A DNA stretch of 64,000 nucleotides from Pseudoflavitalea sp. G-6-1-2 (GTDB lineage: Bacteria; Bacteroidota; Bacteroidia; Chitinophagales; Chitinophagaceae), in contig NZ_JABBGB010000003.1 of NCBI RefSeq assembly GCF_012927185.1, positions 496,001 through 560,000 on the forward strand, in the 5' to 3' direction. A program made the translations under genes and the position numbers. The notes below the pieces were generated by a model. That model saw nothing but the letters and a program-made list of their open reading frames with translations. It searched no databases and had not been told where the DNA came from. Within the stretch, counting starts at the first letter, position 1. Every line of letters begins with the position of its first letter. Of this stretch, positions 42,801 to 51,315 are shown in pieces.

Positions 42801-43234
42801 AAGGATTCACACTCGATTTCTTTTTTCACTTCGTGAAGCAGAAAGGTAAAAGCAGTATTCTGTTTCAGGCACCCGGTTCGCGTGTGAACCAGCCTGTGGA
42901 GATGCTGGCCCGCTGGCAAAAGCCCGGAGATCCTACCAATGTTCAGAAGTTCTCTACAACAGGCGAGGCTGTTACAACATACAGCTACTATGCCAATTAC
43001 TCTGATGCACGTATCGTTGATGCGTCTTATATCAGATTGAGGAACGTATCGCTCTCTTACCGTTTCAATAAACAGATTGCACAGAAAATAAAAGCGCAGG
43101 ACCTGAGGGTGTATTTCCAGGGACAGAACCTGCTTACGATCAGTCCATACGAGATCAGTGATCCGGAAACCATGTCGCTTTCTTCAATGCCTCCAATGAG
43201 AATGCTCACAGTTGGCCTGCAGGTTGTTTTTTAA
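39881..43234 (+). CDS. SusC/RagA-family TonB-dependent transporter with STN domain (Sus locus 2)
   Basis: 1117 residues from the ATG at 39881. A polar leader precedes the signal sequence (MKLTAVFLLAGIMTVSANA). The STN domain is at about 48-115 (ISFSGQQVSLETVIGSVEKQ, AVNVPVEKFLADVF), then a CarboxypepD_reg-like domain (about 145-225, GRILAADGKPLSGASV). The plug carries LPGVQIVQTNGLSGAPVSVLIRG and SIEVLKDADATAIYGSRGANGVILITT, the SusC signatures. A large barrel follows. An in-frame ATG at 39797 would add 28 residues but overlaps the hairpin and lacks a signal pattern. The ligand is unknown; the GH38 gene downstream hints at an alpha-mannoside. Confidence 0.95.
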   Translation: MQNVMICMPATCWRYRRVTKFLLVMKLTAVFLLAGIMTVSANAVSQQISFSGQQVSLETVIGSVEKQTSYVFMYTDQQLRTARPVTMKAVNVPVEKFLADVFRDQPLSFTIKGKSIFIATKPVPGVSFTELLIAVQDPVAGRILAADGKPLSGASVLVKNSKNSVMTDNEGNFRLQVKEGDVLVFSFVGYEPRELKVTASILEKAKQQSGIIPELTVQLSLSNSKLDEIQVIAYGTTTLRMNTGSVAKIKGEDIRRQPVDNPLLALGGRLPGVQIVQTNGLSGAPVSVLIRGKSSLGAANDPLYVIDGVPFAHSLTNVTLGNGIQVQTLGGLSSASFRTNPFVAINPSDIESIEVLKDADATAIYGSRGANGVILITTRKAKAGKMSVDFNFYTGWGRPTKLPEYMNTQQYITMRKEAFKNDNITPTASNATDLMVWDTTRYNNWSKLLMGNKAHSTDAQVRLSGGNQQTQFGLAAGFHRETPIFYGNMYNNRVSFRANVMHRSTDNKFQVSFNVGYNADKNSIVTTDLTQLLNTIPNAPAPFDEKGNLVWRDKGINFSNPMAYLFKTYLGKTDNLIGNINMRYNIAEGLQVRLDAGYTAMTLDQRTANPIKSQSPYSANLISSADFYNQTHKNWIVEPQAEYTKRWGRGKLQLLAGLSFQEQVNEGTTINASGYSNDDLMKTPGLASNKAVSNSYAKYHYAALFGRINYNWDSKYLINISARRDGSSRFGPGRQFGNFGAIGAGWIFSEENFMKNLHFLHFGKLRASMGITGNDRIGDYQYLASWSSSNAAVPYQGLGGLYPSRLYNPDFAWERNKKWEAAIELSFLEDKIFFSADYYLNRTDNQLTGLVLPSQVGFTSVQANRDAILQNTGWELMLNTTNIAKDKFSWKSSFNISFPKNKLIAYPGLEDTYYASVWSIGMPITINKSVPYLGVDPATGIHKLAGISIPKDQTSVNDMAMQYYGGLQNTFEYKGFTLDFFFHFVKQKGKSSILFQAPGSRVNQPVEMLARWQKPGDPTNVQKFSTTGEAVTTYSYYANYSDARIVDASYIRLRNVSLSYRFNKQIAQKIKAQDLRVYFQGQNLLTISPYEISDPETMSLSSMPPMRMLTVGLQVVF

Positions 43235-43256
43235 TCAACTCAATCAAGTTGCAATT

Positions 43257-44699
43257 ATGAAAAGTATATCATCAGTTATCAAATATAAAGTTTCAGTATT
43301 TAGCAGGAGAGCAGCGCTGACTTGCATTGCTGCGGCATTGCTGCTCGGCGGATGCAAGAAGTTTGTGGAGGTGGAAGATCCTCCGCATCAGCTCACCGGC
43401 GACAAAGTTTTCACCAGCGATAATTCTGCAACATCTGCCATGTTATCGATCTACATCGACATGATGAACGATCAGTTTGGCAACAGCGGTTCATTCGCGG
43501 TTTTTTCCATGAGCTCACTCGCCGGCATGTCTGCCAATGAAATGACATGGACGCAGAACAATACCACTGCTCCGATATTTCAGGAGTTTTCGGATCATAA
43601 TCTCACTCCGGAGAATTCTTATGTGCAGCCTTTCTGGAGAGATGGATACAAATACATTTTCCGCACCAACGAAATTCTGAATGGATTGGCCACAGCTACG
43701 GGAATGACAGATGCTGTGAAGATCCAGTTACAGGGTGAGGCTAAATTCATGCGTGCATTCTGTTACTTCTATCTGGTGAATCTCTTCGGGGATGTGCCGC
43801 TGATTATGCAGACCGATTACAACCAGAACATGCTGCTGCCGCGCACTGCAGCAGCTAAAGTGTGGGAGCAGATCATAACGGATCTCAAGGAAGCTAAAGC
43901 GATGCTGAAAGAAACTTACCCTACGGCAGAAAGGCTTCGCCCCAATGCTTACACAGCAGGCGCATTGCTGGCACGTGCTTATCTCTATACAGGCAAATGG
44001 GAAGATGCAGAAAGAGAAGCGGATGCCATCATCGCATCGGGCAAGTATGGTACAGGTCTGCCAGCATTGAATCAGGTGTTTAAGATGAACAGCCCGGAAG
44101 CGATCTGGCAATTGCAGCCAGTACGCGCCAATTCCAATACAACAGAAGGTGCGCAGTTTATGGTAGTTGGTACCACACGCCCCAACTATGAGCTTACGCA
44201 GCAGATGTTGCAGGCCTTCGAAGCAAATGATCAGCGCAAGCTGGAATGGATTGGCTTCAGTGATCCCGTGAATAATCCAACTTGGGCCTTCCCGGCGAAA
44301 TACAAAGCAGGAGCGGGTTCTGTAACGGAGTATTACGTTGTGTTCAGGCTCACCGAACAATATCTTATTCGCAGCGAAGCAAGAGCGCAACTGGGAGCAG
44401 CCAAATTACCGCTGGCGAAAAATGATCTGGACATCGTTCGTGCGCGCGCCGGATTGTTACCAACTGCAGCGGCAGATCAGACCTCACTGTTGCAGGCAAT
44501 TGCGCAGGAACGCCGTGTTGAGTTCTTTGCTGAATGGGGCCATCGCTGGCTCGATCTCAAACGAACCAATATGGCTGAAACGGTGCTCAAGCCGCTGTCG
44601 CCTGCCGGTACCTGGAAAAAAGGTGATGACCTGTATCCCGTACCCGGACTGGAAATCAGGGCCAATCCCAAACTCGATCAAAATGAAGCGTACAGGTAG
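43257..44699 (+). CDS. SusD/RagB-family outer membrane lipoprotein (Sus locus 2)
   Basis: 480 residues. A fairly long n-region leads to the lipobox LLLGGC with Cys33, followed by KKFVEVEDPPHQL. Family features: AKFMRAFCYFYLVNLFGDVPLI (the usual LRA.YYF.LV..YG.VPL segment), YTAGALLARAYLYTGKW and a C-terminal RRVEFFAEWGHRWLDLKRT followed by LYPVPGLEI. It forms the surface lid of the SusC barrel. The ATG at 43257 was chosen over an in-frame upstream start that overlaps SusC and lacks a signal peptide. 22 bp after SusC. Confidence 0.95.
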   Translation: MKSISSVIKYKVSVFSRRAALTCIAAALLLGGCKKFVEVEDPPHQLTGDKVFTSDNSATSAMLSIYIDMMNDQFGNSGSFAVFSMSSLAGMSANEMTWTQNNTTAPIFQEFSDHNLTPENSYVQPFWRDGYKYIFRTNEILNGLATATGMTDAVKIQLQGEAKFMRAFCYFYLVNLFGDVPLIMQTDYNQNMLLPRTAAAKVWEQIITDLKEAKAMLKETYPTAERLRPNAYTAGALLARAYLYTGKWEDAEREADAIIASGKYGTGLPALNQVFKMNSPEAIWQLQPVRANSNTTEGAQFMVVGTTRPNYELTQQMLQAFEANDQRKLEWIGFSDPVNNPTWAFPAKYKAGAGSVTEYYVVFRLTEQYLIRSEARAQLGAAKLPLAKNDLDIVRARAGLLPTAAADQTSLLQAIAQERRVEFFAEWGHRWLDLKRTNMAETVLKPLSPAGTWKKGDDLYPVPGLEIRANPKLDQNEAYR

Positions 44700-44720
44700 T
44701 TCACCTCAAAAAATTACACC

Positions 44721-45959
44721 ATGAAAAGAAGATCCTTCTTCCTTCCATATAATTTCATACTTACAATGTTTGTATGTTCAGTTGCAAACGCTGTGCAGGC
44801 ACAGGGCATTGAATTCATGCATAACCTCGACTCGGCTTTCGCAAAAGCAAAGGCTGAAAATAAAATGGTATTCGTTGACTTTTATACCAGCTGGTGCGGG
44901 CCATGTAAAGTGCTGGCCAATGAGGTGTTTCCGCAAAAGCAGGCGGGCGATTATTTCAATGCGAATTTCATCAATTGCAAAGTGCAATGTGATGATAAAG
45001 GAGCAGGTGAGATTATCGGAAAGAAATATAACGTGAATGCATATCCTACATTGATGTTTCTCGATGGAGATGGCAATACCATCCATTCAACCGCAGGTAC
45101 TCCCGATTGCAATGGGTTGATAGAGCTGGCAAAAACAGCGCAGGACCCCAACAAAAATCAACTGTCGATGGTGCATCAGTGGGAAAGCGGCAATCGCGAT
45201 CATGCATTCATGCTTAAATATTTCGGTGAACTGATCGGGAGCTACCGGAATCAGAAAGCCACTACTGAGTTTGAAGCATATTTCAGTCAGCTCGACAAGA
45301 AGAAGAAAACAACCAAAGAAACTTTCGAACTGATACAGCTGGTAAAAAGCGCACCATTTTCACTGCCATTTGAATACATCGGAGCCAACAAAAAGGCATT
45401 CGGAAAAACAGTAGGAGAGGCTGCTATCGATAGTTTTATTGCTAAAAGTTATCTCTGGTATTTCAAGGGCACTCAGCTCAGCGGGCAGATCAATAAAGAC
45501 CTCTCTAAGTTCAATGCTGAAATGGAGCAATTCAAAGCAAAGAAATATCCTTACTATCAGGAGTATGCTGAATTTTATGCAGTGTTCGATTCAAAGGACA
45601 GCAATGGTAAGGATGATATTAAAGAATACATGCGGAGAGGAACTGCTTTTCTGGAAAAATATGGTAAGAAAAATGACAGCTATGCATTGTCATTGTCGAG
45701 CATGCTGGGAAACTGGACGGGTGGTAAAGACAAAGGCGCTGCCGGCATTCAATGGATGGAAGACTTGCTGAGCAGAAACAGAGATCCTCGCTTTCTCAAT
45801 ACCTATTTGTATATCCTGTGGAGGAACCATCACTGGGATAAAGCCATTGAAGTAGGAAATGAGATTAAAGAATCACTCGCGCGCAGCGGAAAAGAAACAG
45901 GGGATATTGAAAAACAGATCGAACAGATCAAAGGGTATAAAGTAAAATACGGCGATTAG
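44721..45959 (+). CDS. Exported thioredoxin-fold protein (Sus locus 2)
   Basis: 412 residues. The signal peptide (to about residue 28, AVQA-Q) is followed immediately by a thioredoxin domain (about 30-135). WCGPC carries Cys59 and Cys62, in KMVFVDFYTSWCGPCKVLA, with a cis-Pro segment VNAYPTLMFLDGDG. The remaining 270 residues are helical and Lys-rich and match no family I can name. Here the thioredoxin domain is N-terminal, whereas in the locus 1 protein it is C-terminal; both Sus loci end in a redox protein. Likely periplasmic disulfide reductase. Terminator follows. Confidence 0.9.
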   Translation: MKRRSFFLPYNFILTMFVCSVANAVQAQGIEFMHNLDSAFAKAKAENKMVFVDFYTSWCGPCKVLANEVFPQKQAGDYFNANFINCKVQCDDKGAGEIIGKKYNVNAYPTLMFLDGDGNTIHSTAGTPDCNGLIELAKTAQDPNKNQLSMVHQWESGNRDHAFMLKYFGELIGSYRNQKATTEFEAYFSQLDKKKKTTKETFELIQLVKSAPFSLPFEYIGANKKAFGKTVGEAAIDSFIAKSYLWYFKGTQLSGQINKDLSKFNAEMEQFKAKKYPYYQEYAEFYAVFDSKDSNGKDDIKEYMRRGTAFLEKYGKKNDSYALSLSSMLGNWTGGKDKGAAGIQWMEDLLSRNRDPRFLNTYLYILWRNHHWDKAIEVGNEIKESLARSGKETGDIEKQIEQIKGYKVKYGD

Positions 45960-45979
45960 GCTGCGCAAACAATTCATAG

Positions 45980-46017
45980 CAAAGGGAGTTACCGCAAGGT
46001 GCTCCCTTTGTTTTTTC
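45980..46017 (+). terminator. Terminator of Sus locus 2
   Basis: CAAAGGGAG (45980-45988) and CTCCCTTTG (46002-46010) are perfect arms, extended inside by ACC/GGT around a GCAA loop, then a run of seven T. Confidence 0.88.
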
Positions 46018-46079
46018 GCCCGCCGCCAGTTCCCAAAAAATAATAATGTCCGGATATTATGTCTTTTCCCGAAATGTTA

Positions 46080-46093
46080 TATGTTTGAACATA
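46080..46093. promoter_or_regulatory. 14-bp palindrome upstream of the GH38 gene
   Basis: TATGTT-TG-AACATA is a near-perfect dyad about 87 bp before the start codon and overlaps a possible TTG -33 element. It may be an operator for a local regulator. Confidence 0.35.
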
Positions 46094-46179
46094 CGTACAT
46101 ACTAATTGCCCGCTTTGTACCTACCGATAGCCGGCAATTTCAGTGATGTGCGCAAACCAGAACGATAAAAACTCGCCGC

Positions 46180-49100
46180 ATGAGAAAAGTATTTGCACTG
46201 CTGAACCTTTGTCTGCTCTGCATTTCAGCATCAGCCCAATCCAATATTCCCTGGCTGGGCAATATCAAATGGATTACCGGATATGCCCATGAAGTCGGTG
46301 GTGAGAATATCGGCTACTTCTCCATCTATCCCGATCACGCACCTATAGCATTACTCACCCGCGCCTCAGACGGCAACAAAACCATCGAATGGGAAACCGC
46401 TGCGTTACCAGCATCAGAAAAAGGCCCCTACGTTTATTTCAGCTGGGTTGCGGCACACTCCAGCGCTACCAGCGGAGGGCCCCGCAATTTCGACCTCTAT
46501 GTGAACGATCAAAAATTGCTCACCTTTACCACGCAGCCGGGTAACCGAAATCCTAACTGGACCTTCGCCGCGCCTGACAGCTCCAGACTTGTATTCATTC
46601 AAAAGAAACTCGATGGAAACAGCGATGCACACGGCCTTGCTTTTCTTCGCCTGCCCTTAACACGCCTCACTCTTGGTAAACCGGTGAAAATAAAAGTAAC
46701 CGGACAAGCACAGCAAAGCAACGACTGGTTCATGACCTTCAAATTTTCTTTTGAAGAAAAAGCGGATGTGATCGCTACACCCTTCATGCTGAAGTCCGGA
46801 AAACAGCTGCTTTCCTTTACTGCACTGCATTTCGGCGCTAACGATGTAATGGATGTGCATGCCAATAAAAAAGCTTTCAAATTTCCTGTTAAAGAAGGGA
46901 TCAATCAATACGATATCCCTGTTGATATTGTACAAAAAACAGACAGCATACTGGTAACAGTTTCATCGCGCGGAAAAGAACTGTTTCGCAGGCAGGTGAT
47001 TATTCAACCTGTTGTGCATCGACAATTGTATTTTGTTCATCATTCCCATACCGATATTGGCTACTCACACCTGCAACCTGAAGTGGAAAAGATCCACAAC
47101 AAAAATATCGATGATGCTCTCCGCATGATCGAGCAAACCAGGGCCCTGCCTGCAGCTGCAAGGTTTACATGGAATGTTGAATCGTTATGGGCTGTTGAAA
47201 ATTATCTGAAGCAGGCGAGTGCCGGTCAAAAAGAAAAATTCATTGCGGCAGTGAAGAGCGGAAGCATCAATCTGTCTGCACTCTATGCGAATATCTTAAC
47301 CGGATTGAGCCAACCGGAAGAAATGTTCCATTACACTGATTATGCAGCCCGTCTGAAAAAGCAGTATGGACTTGATTTTTCAGTAGCCATGACTTCCGAT
47401 GTTCCAGGCTTCGCATGGAGCACTGTTTCAGCATTGGCAAAAGCCGGTGTAAAATATTTCTCTGTCGGATCGAATTACATCGGCGAGCATCATCCATTCC
47501 TCGGCGACCGTGCAGGTCATTTTCTGAAAGCATGGGGCGATAATCCTGTTTGGTGGATGGGGCCCGACGGAAAAGAAAAGATCCTCTTCTGGGCTGGAGG
47601 TAAAGGTTATTCCTCCTGGCATGGAACCGGCCCCGGTGCTGTGTTCGACAGAGGCCCGCAACGCATAGCCACCTACCTCGAAGAACTGAACAAGAAGAAA
47701 TATCCTTATGAGATAGTGCAGTGGCGATACAATATCGTGGCTGATAATGGTCCTGTCGATACCAGCATCTCCCGATTCGTTGCCAGCTGGAATGAAAAAT
47801 ACAGTTCTCCAAGGATCGTATTGAGTACTGCTGAAACCATGTTCAAAGATTTTGAGCGTCGGTATGGAAAGCAGATCCCTGTTGTAAAAGGAGATATCTC
47901 GCCGTACTGGGAAGATGGCGCCATGTCAACCGCTGAAGAAGAAGGAAAGAATCGTGTGAACAGCCTTCGCCTGCAGCAACTCACAACTTTGTACAGCATG
48001 CTGAACCCCGGAAAATACAATGAGCAACTGTTCTATGAAGCATGGAAAAATATTCTCCTCTTTCATGAACATACATGGGGAGCACATAACAGCATCACCA
48101 GTCCGGATATAACTTTCGTTACAGAACAATGGAGAATCAAAAAGCAATTTATGCTGGATGCTGATGTGCGAACCAATCAGCTTGCAGATGAATTGATGAA
48201 TACTATCAGTGATGCACATTCGAAAATAATAGCAGTATTCAATACAAGCTCATTTCCGAGAACCGGTGCGGCAATGATTCGTATTAATGGATCGGCTCAA
48301 TCGGTAAAAGCGGCTAATGGGAAATTGTACCCACTGCAAAAGCTGAGCAACGGAAGTTTTGCATTTATCGCGCACGATGTGCCTGCCTTAGGCACGGCGA
48401 TGTTTGAATTGTCTGATGAGCCTGCACCCGCAGCCAATCAAATAACGCAAACAGAAAATTCGCTTTCGAACGGATTGATCAAACTCAGCTGGGATGCCAC
48501 TGACGGAAGCATTACCAGCCTCACCAAAGACGGTGCTTTCAACTATGCAGGGCGCTTCAACAAACAGGGACTGAACAGTTACTGGTATGTTCCCGGAACA
48601 AACCCGGAAGATGCCACCTCCAATAATCCCATCAAAGTAGTATTGCTGGAATCGGGACCTGTACTCACGCGCGTATCGCTCAAGTCTGCGGCACCGGGTG
48701 CGAACAGTCTCGAACGCAATATCACATTACTGGCAGGTGAAGACATCGTTCGGATCGAAAACATCATCGATAAGAAATCAGTAAGAAGCAAAGAAGCGGT
48801 ACATTTTGGTTTTCCCTTCAACAGTCAGCTTCAGCAAACCACGCTGGATGCGGGTTATGGCATTATCAGATTTCAGGCAGATCAGTTGCCAGGCTCCAAC
48901 AAAGATTATCTCTATGGCCGCCGCTGGCTGGATGCAAGTTCCACTGACAAAGGCATTCAGCTGTTGTGGATTCAAACCCCGCTTACCGAGCCCGGCACTA
49001 TGATCGATGAAAGACAAACCGCCGGCAATGCGCATAAGAACTGGAAGACACACGCAGATAATACGAGTAACTGGTTCAGCTATGTGATGAACAATTACTG

Positions 49101-49491
49101 GCATACCAACTACAAAGCAGATCAGGAAGGAAAGAGTCAATACAACTATGCGTTGCGTCCGCATGAGAAAGTAAACAATGCAGAGATGGAGAAGGCTGCT
49201 GCTGCTTTTACGCAACCATTGCTTGCAGTACCCGTGAAGCAGGGTTTCAGCAACACCACAAATCTTTTCGGATTAAGCAATAACAATATCGTGGTAACGA
49301 GTATTCAGCCAGATGGAACGAACGCATTCATGGTGCGTCTTTTCAATCCGGAACCGATTGCTGCGGAAACATCTTTCCATTGGGGAAGATTGAAACCAAA
49401 ACAGGTAATTGAAAAGCAAACGGGTAAAGTACTCCCCGGAACAATAAAGCTGGCGGCAATGGAGGTAATAGAACTGAAGCTGGAATTGTAA
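46180..49491 (+). CDS. Glycoside hydrolase family 38 (alpha-mannosidase-like), exported
   Basis: 1103 residues. The signal peptide (MRKVFALLNLCLLCISASA-Q) is followed by an N-terminal beta domain (about 20-275). The GH38 catalytic domain starts at HHSHTDIGYSHLQP, with His290 and Asp292 as zinc ligands. The nucleophile segment is MTSDVPGFAW (Asp407), and FHEHTWGAHNS (His629 to His636) supplies a further zinc ligand. The C-terminal half is the beta-rich GH38 C domain. GH38 enzymes remove alpha-linked mannose with retention. The protein is probably periplasmic. It follows Sus locus 2 but has its own promoter region, so a joint role is likely but not certain. Confidence 0.92.
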   Translation: MRKVFALLNLCLLCISASAQSNIPWLGNIKWITGYAHEVGGENIGYFSIYPDHAPIALLTRASDGNKTIEWETAALPASEKGPYVYFSWVAAHSSATSGGPRNFDLYVNDQKLLTFTTQPGNRNPNWTFAAPDSSRLVFIQKKLDGNSDAHGLAFLRLPLTRLTLGKPVKIKVTGQAQQSNDWFMTFKFSFEEKADVIATPFMLKSGKQLLSFTALHFGANDVMDVHANKKAFKFPVKEGINQYDIPVDIVQKTDSILVTVSSRGKELFRRQVIIQPVVHRQLYFVHHSHTDIGYSHLQPEVEKIHNKNIDDALRMIEQTRALPAAARFTWNVESLWAVENYLKQASAGQKEKFIAAVKSGSINLSALYANILTGLSQPEEMFHYTDYAARLKKQYGLDFSVAMTSDVPGFAWSTVSALAKAGVKYFSVGSNYIGEHHPFLGDRAGHFLKAWGDNPVWWMGPDGKEKILFWAGGKGYSSWHGTGPGAVFDRGPQRIATYLEELNKKKYPYEIVQWRYNIVADNGPVDTSISRFVASWNEKYSSPRIVLSTAETMFKDFERRYGKQIPVVKGDISPYWEDGAMSTAEEEGKNRVNSLRLQQLTTLYSMLNPGKYNEQLFYEAWKNILLFHEHTWGAHNSITSPDITFVTEQWRIKKQFMLDADVRTNQLADELMNTISDAHSKIIAVFNTSSFPRTGAAMIRINGSAQSVKAANGKLYPLQKLSNGSFAFIAHDVPALGTAMFELSDEPAPAANQITQTENSLSNGLIKLSWDATDGSITSLTKDGAFNYAGRFNKQGLNSYWYVPGTNPEDATSNNPIKVVLLESGPVLTRVSLKSAAPGANSLERNITLLAGEDIVRIENIIDKKSVRSKEAVHFGFPFNSQLQQTTLDAGYGIIRFQADQLPGSNKDYLYGRRWLDASSTDKGIQLLWIQTPLTEPGTMIDERQTAGNAHKNWKTHADNTSNWFSYVMNNYWHTNYKADQEGKSQYNYALRPHEKVNNAEMEKAAAAFTQPLLAVPVKQGFSNTTNLFGLSNNNIVVTSIQPDGTNAFMVRLFNPEPIAAETSFHWGRLKPKQVIEKQTGKVLPGTIKLAAMEVIELKLEL

Positions 49492-49496
49492 CGGCG

Positions 49497-50561
49497 TTAA
49501 GATCCGCGCAACAGCTTATGCTGGCTTGCAGTGAAAAAATTCCGCCAGATTCTGTTGGCTTCCGAGTTTTCGTCGGCTGCCATCATACCCAGTACTGGAT
49601 ACAGTTCCTGCATCAGTTGTTTCGACACTGCAAATAGGTTCGTACTGCACTTACTCACCGCCGTTAGTGTATCTTCTGAGATGTGCCCATCTTTCACGAG
49701 CATATCCCATGATTTTTCGACCTGCGTATAAAAAAGATCACGGGTCATGAGTAGAGCAGCTTCGTGTTTTCCGGCGGCTTCCATTTTTGCCGGTGACGTG
49801 GAATGCTGCTGCAATAAGATTTCCAGAAAACGAAAAGCCATGCCGCAGAAATTGATGCCCAGTGTGGCTTCTGCAAATTGATGGAATGGATATTTGAACA
49901 CCGCATGTGGCAGCACTGCATGTTCTGCTTCGATGAGAAACCGGCGGGTCTGCGGAACAGCTATGGGCGCAACTTCAAAGCTGATGCTGCCTGTAGCTTT
50001 CATGCCCATCATATGCCAGTCTGGTATCTGCTTCACTTCATCTGGCCGGAGCCAGAATGCTTCTGTTACCGGGTTGCCATTGCTATCGCGTTTCACCACT
50101 CCATTCTCTTTTATTACGCATGCGACTGTGAAGATGGTAGCGTGTGGTGCGCCAGTGGCGTATTTCCATTTGCCTGCAATTTCGTACATGCCGTTGCGGA
50201 GTGTGGCGGTTCCAGTCGGCGCGCCGCTTCCTGCCAGACAAACTTTGGGGTTGGAGAAAATACCCTGCACTTCGTCCGGATGCAAAAAGCCGATGAAGAA
50301 ATTAGCTCCGCTGCAAAGCGTAACTGTCCAGCCGAGGCTGCCATCTGCCCACGCCAATGCTTCTTCCACCCGCAATGCTTCGGGGAGTGATAGTTCCAAT
50401 CCGCCATTAGCTTTCGGAACAAACAGATTGAACCAGTTGTTTCGCCAGGCGAGTTCGAGCTGTGCCTGATGAAGACTGCCCTGCAACTCAGCTGCAGCAG
50501 CCGTTTCACGAATGATGGCCACTGCTTCGGGCGCAATGATTTTATCGAGGGGTATGATCAT
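49497..50561 (-). CDS. Acyl-CoA-dehydrogenase-fold flavoprotein, second gene of the TPP-riboswitch operon
   Basis: 354 residues. The N-terminal helical domain has WRNNWFNLFVPKANGGLELSLPEALRVEEALAWADGSLGWT. The middle beta domain (GKWKYATGAPHATIFTVA, DWHMMGMKATGSISFEV) fits FAD/FMN binding. The C-terminal four-helix part ends in RIWRNFFTASQHKLL, a pattern typical of the HpaB/group-D monooxygenase-like branch of the family. The catalytic base of true acyl-CoA dehydrogenases is not evident, so the reaction is open. It starts 2 nt after the pnuT stop, so it lies on the TPP-controlled mRNA. It has no signal peptide and should be cytoplasmic. A link to thiamine or its breakdown products is inference from context. 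Confidence 0.8.
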   Translation of the reverse strand: MIIPLDKIIAPEAVAIIRETAAAAELQGSLHQAQLELAWRNNWFNLFVPKANGGLELSLPEALRVEEALAWADGSLGWTVTLCSGANFFIGFLHPDEVQGIFSNPKVCLAGSGAPTGTATLRNGMYEIAGKWKYATGAPHATIFTVACVIKENGVVKRDSNGNPVTEAFWLRPDEVKQIPDWHMMGMKATGSISFEVAPIAVPQTRRFLIEAEHAVLPHAVFKYPFHQFAEATLGINFCGMAFRFLEILLQQHSTSPAKMEAAGKHEAALLMTRDLFYTQVEKSWDMLVKDGHISEDTLTAVSKCSTNLFAVSKQLMQELYPVLGMMAADENSEANRIWRNFFTASQHKLLRGS

Positions 50562-50563
50562 TA

Positions 50564-51205
50564 TTATTCAATCGAGGGTACCAGATAACTGTCTTCTTCC
50601 TTGTTCTGCTGCGCTGTTTTTCTCCACTGGAAATATCCCATCACCGCGATGATGAATAAAAAGATAGTGAGGAAAGCATACAGTGGTAGCTGCTTGTGGA
50701 ACAACAAAGGAACAGCCACTGCATTCGAAATGTTCAGCAGTATCCAGTTCTCCACTTTGCGTTTGGCCAGCAACCACATGCCTGCCCATGCCGTAGCGCT
50801 TACAAATGCATCCATTACAGGAACTGTAGATGGAGTGAAATATTTCAGCGAAGTGTAAAGCACTATAAATCCACCTACAACTATCAGCATCACATTCAGC
50901 CAGTCGCGTTGATTGCTGAAGCTTACTTTCACTGCGGGTTTGTCGCGCTTCTTCACCCAGAACCACCAGCCATAGATGCTCATAACGATGTAGTATAGGT
51001 TGAGCAGACATTCTGCAAACAATCCTGCTTCGAAGAGAATGAAAACCGAAAGAGCCGTAGCGGCAATGCCGGCAGGGTAGAGCCAGATCTTATTAGCTCT
51101 CGCGAGCAGCACTTCCGCTACACCTAATGCAACTGCCAGCCATTGAAGCATTGCAGTTTCCCTGACCTGCTGCCAGAGTAAATGGAACCAATCCTGTATG
51201 TTCAT
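50564..51205 (-). CDS. pnuT: PnuC-family transporter, probable thiamine transporter PnuT
   Basis: 213 residues with about seven membrane segments. Family segments: WLAVALGVAEVLLARANKIWLYPAGIAATALSVFIL, FAECLLNLYYIVMSIYGWWFWVKK (the conserved N-x-Y-Y..M..YGWW region) and WILLNISNAVAVPLLFHKQLPLYAFLTIFLFIIAVMGY (W.l.N..). PnuC proteins carry nicotinamide riboside; PnuT relatives carry thiamine by facilitated diffusion with trapping by phosphorylation. The TPP riboswitch directly upstream (51218-51315) is the reason for calling thiamine. ATG at 51205, only 12 nt from the riboswitch, suggests control of translation start. The stop lies 2 nt before the flavoprotein gene. Confidence 0.93.
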   Translation of the reverse strand: MNIQDWFHLLWQQVRETAMLQWLAVALGVAEVLLARANKIWLYPAGIAATALSVFILFEAGLFAECLLNLYYIVMSIYGWWFWVKKRDKPAVKVSFSNQRDWLNVMLIVVGGFIVLYTSLKYFTPSTVPVMDAFVSATAWAGMWLLAKRKVENWILLNISNAVAVPLLFHKQLPLYAFLTIFLFIIAVMGYFQWRKTAQQNKEEDSYLVPSIE

Positions 51206-51217
51206 ATTTTTTGTTTA

Positions 51218-51315
51218 TCCCTACGCCGGCATTACCCGGATCAGGTGGATGAAGAAAACTTTTGAGTGGTTTTCTTCAAAGGGTATAATCTCAGCCTGTA
51301 AGGCACCCCCTTTGG
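51218..51315 (-). promoter_or_regulatory. TPP (thiamine pyrophosphate) riboswitch, THI element
   Basis: Reading the minus strand from 51315, the conserved parts appear in order. They are GGGGGTGCC, then GGCTGAGATTATACCC, a long optional stem (GAAGAAAAC pairing with GTTTTCTTC), ACCTGATCCGGGTAATGCC and GGCGTAGGGA. These are the CUGAGA and ACCUGAUC-GGGUAAUGCC-GCGUAGGGA signatures of the THI box. It ends 12 nt before the pnuT start. When TPP is bound the operon should be off, most likely by hiding the translation start, since no terminator hairpin follows. Confidence 0.96.

Noticed and set aside
41906-42919. 337-codon minus-strand frame inside SusC of locus 2
   Set aside because: Lies fully within the certain SusC frame and shows no recognisable domain.
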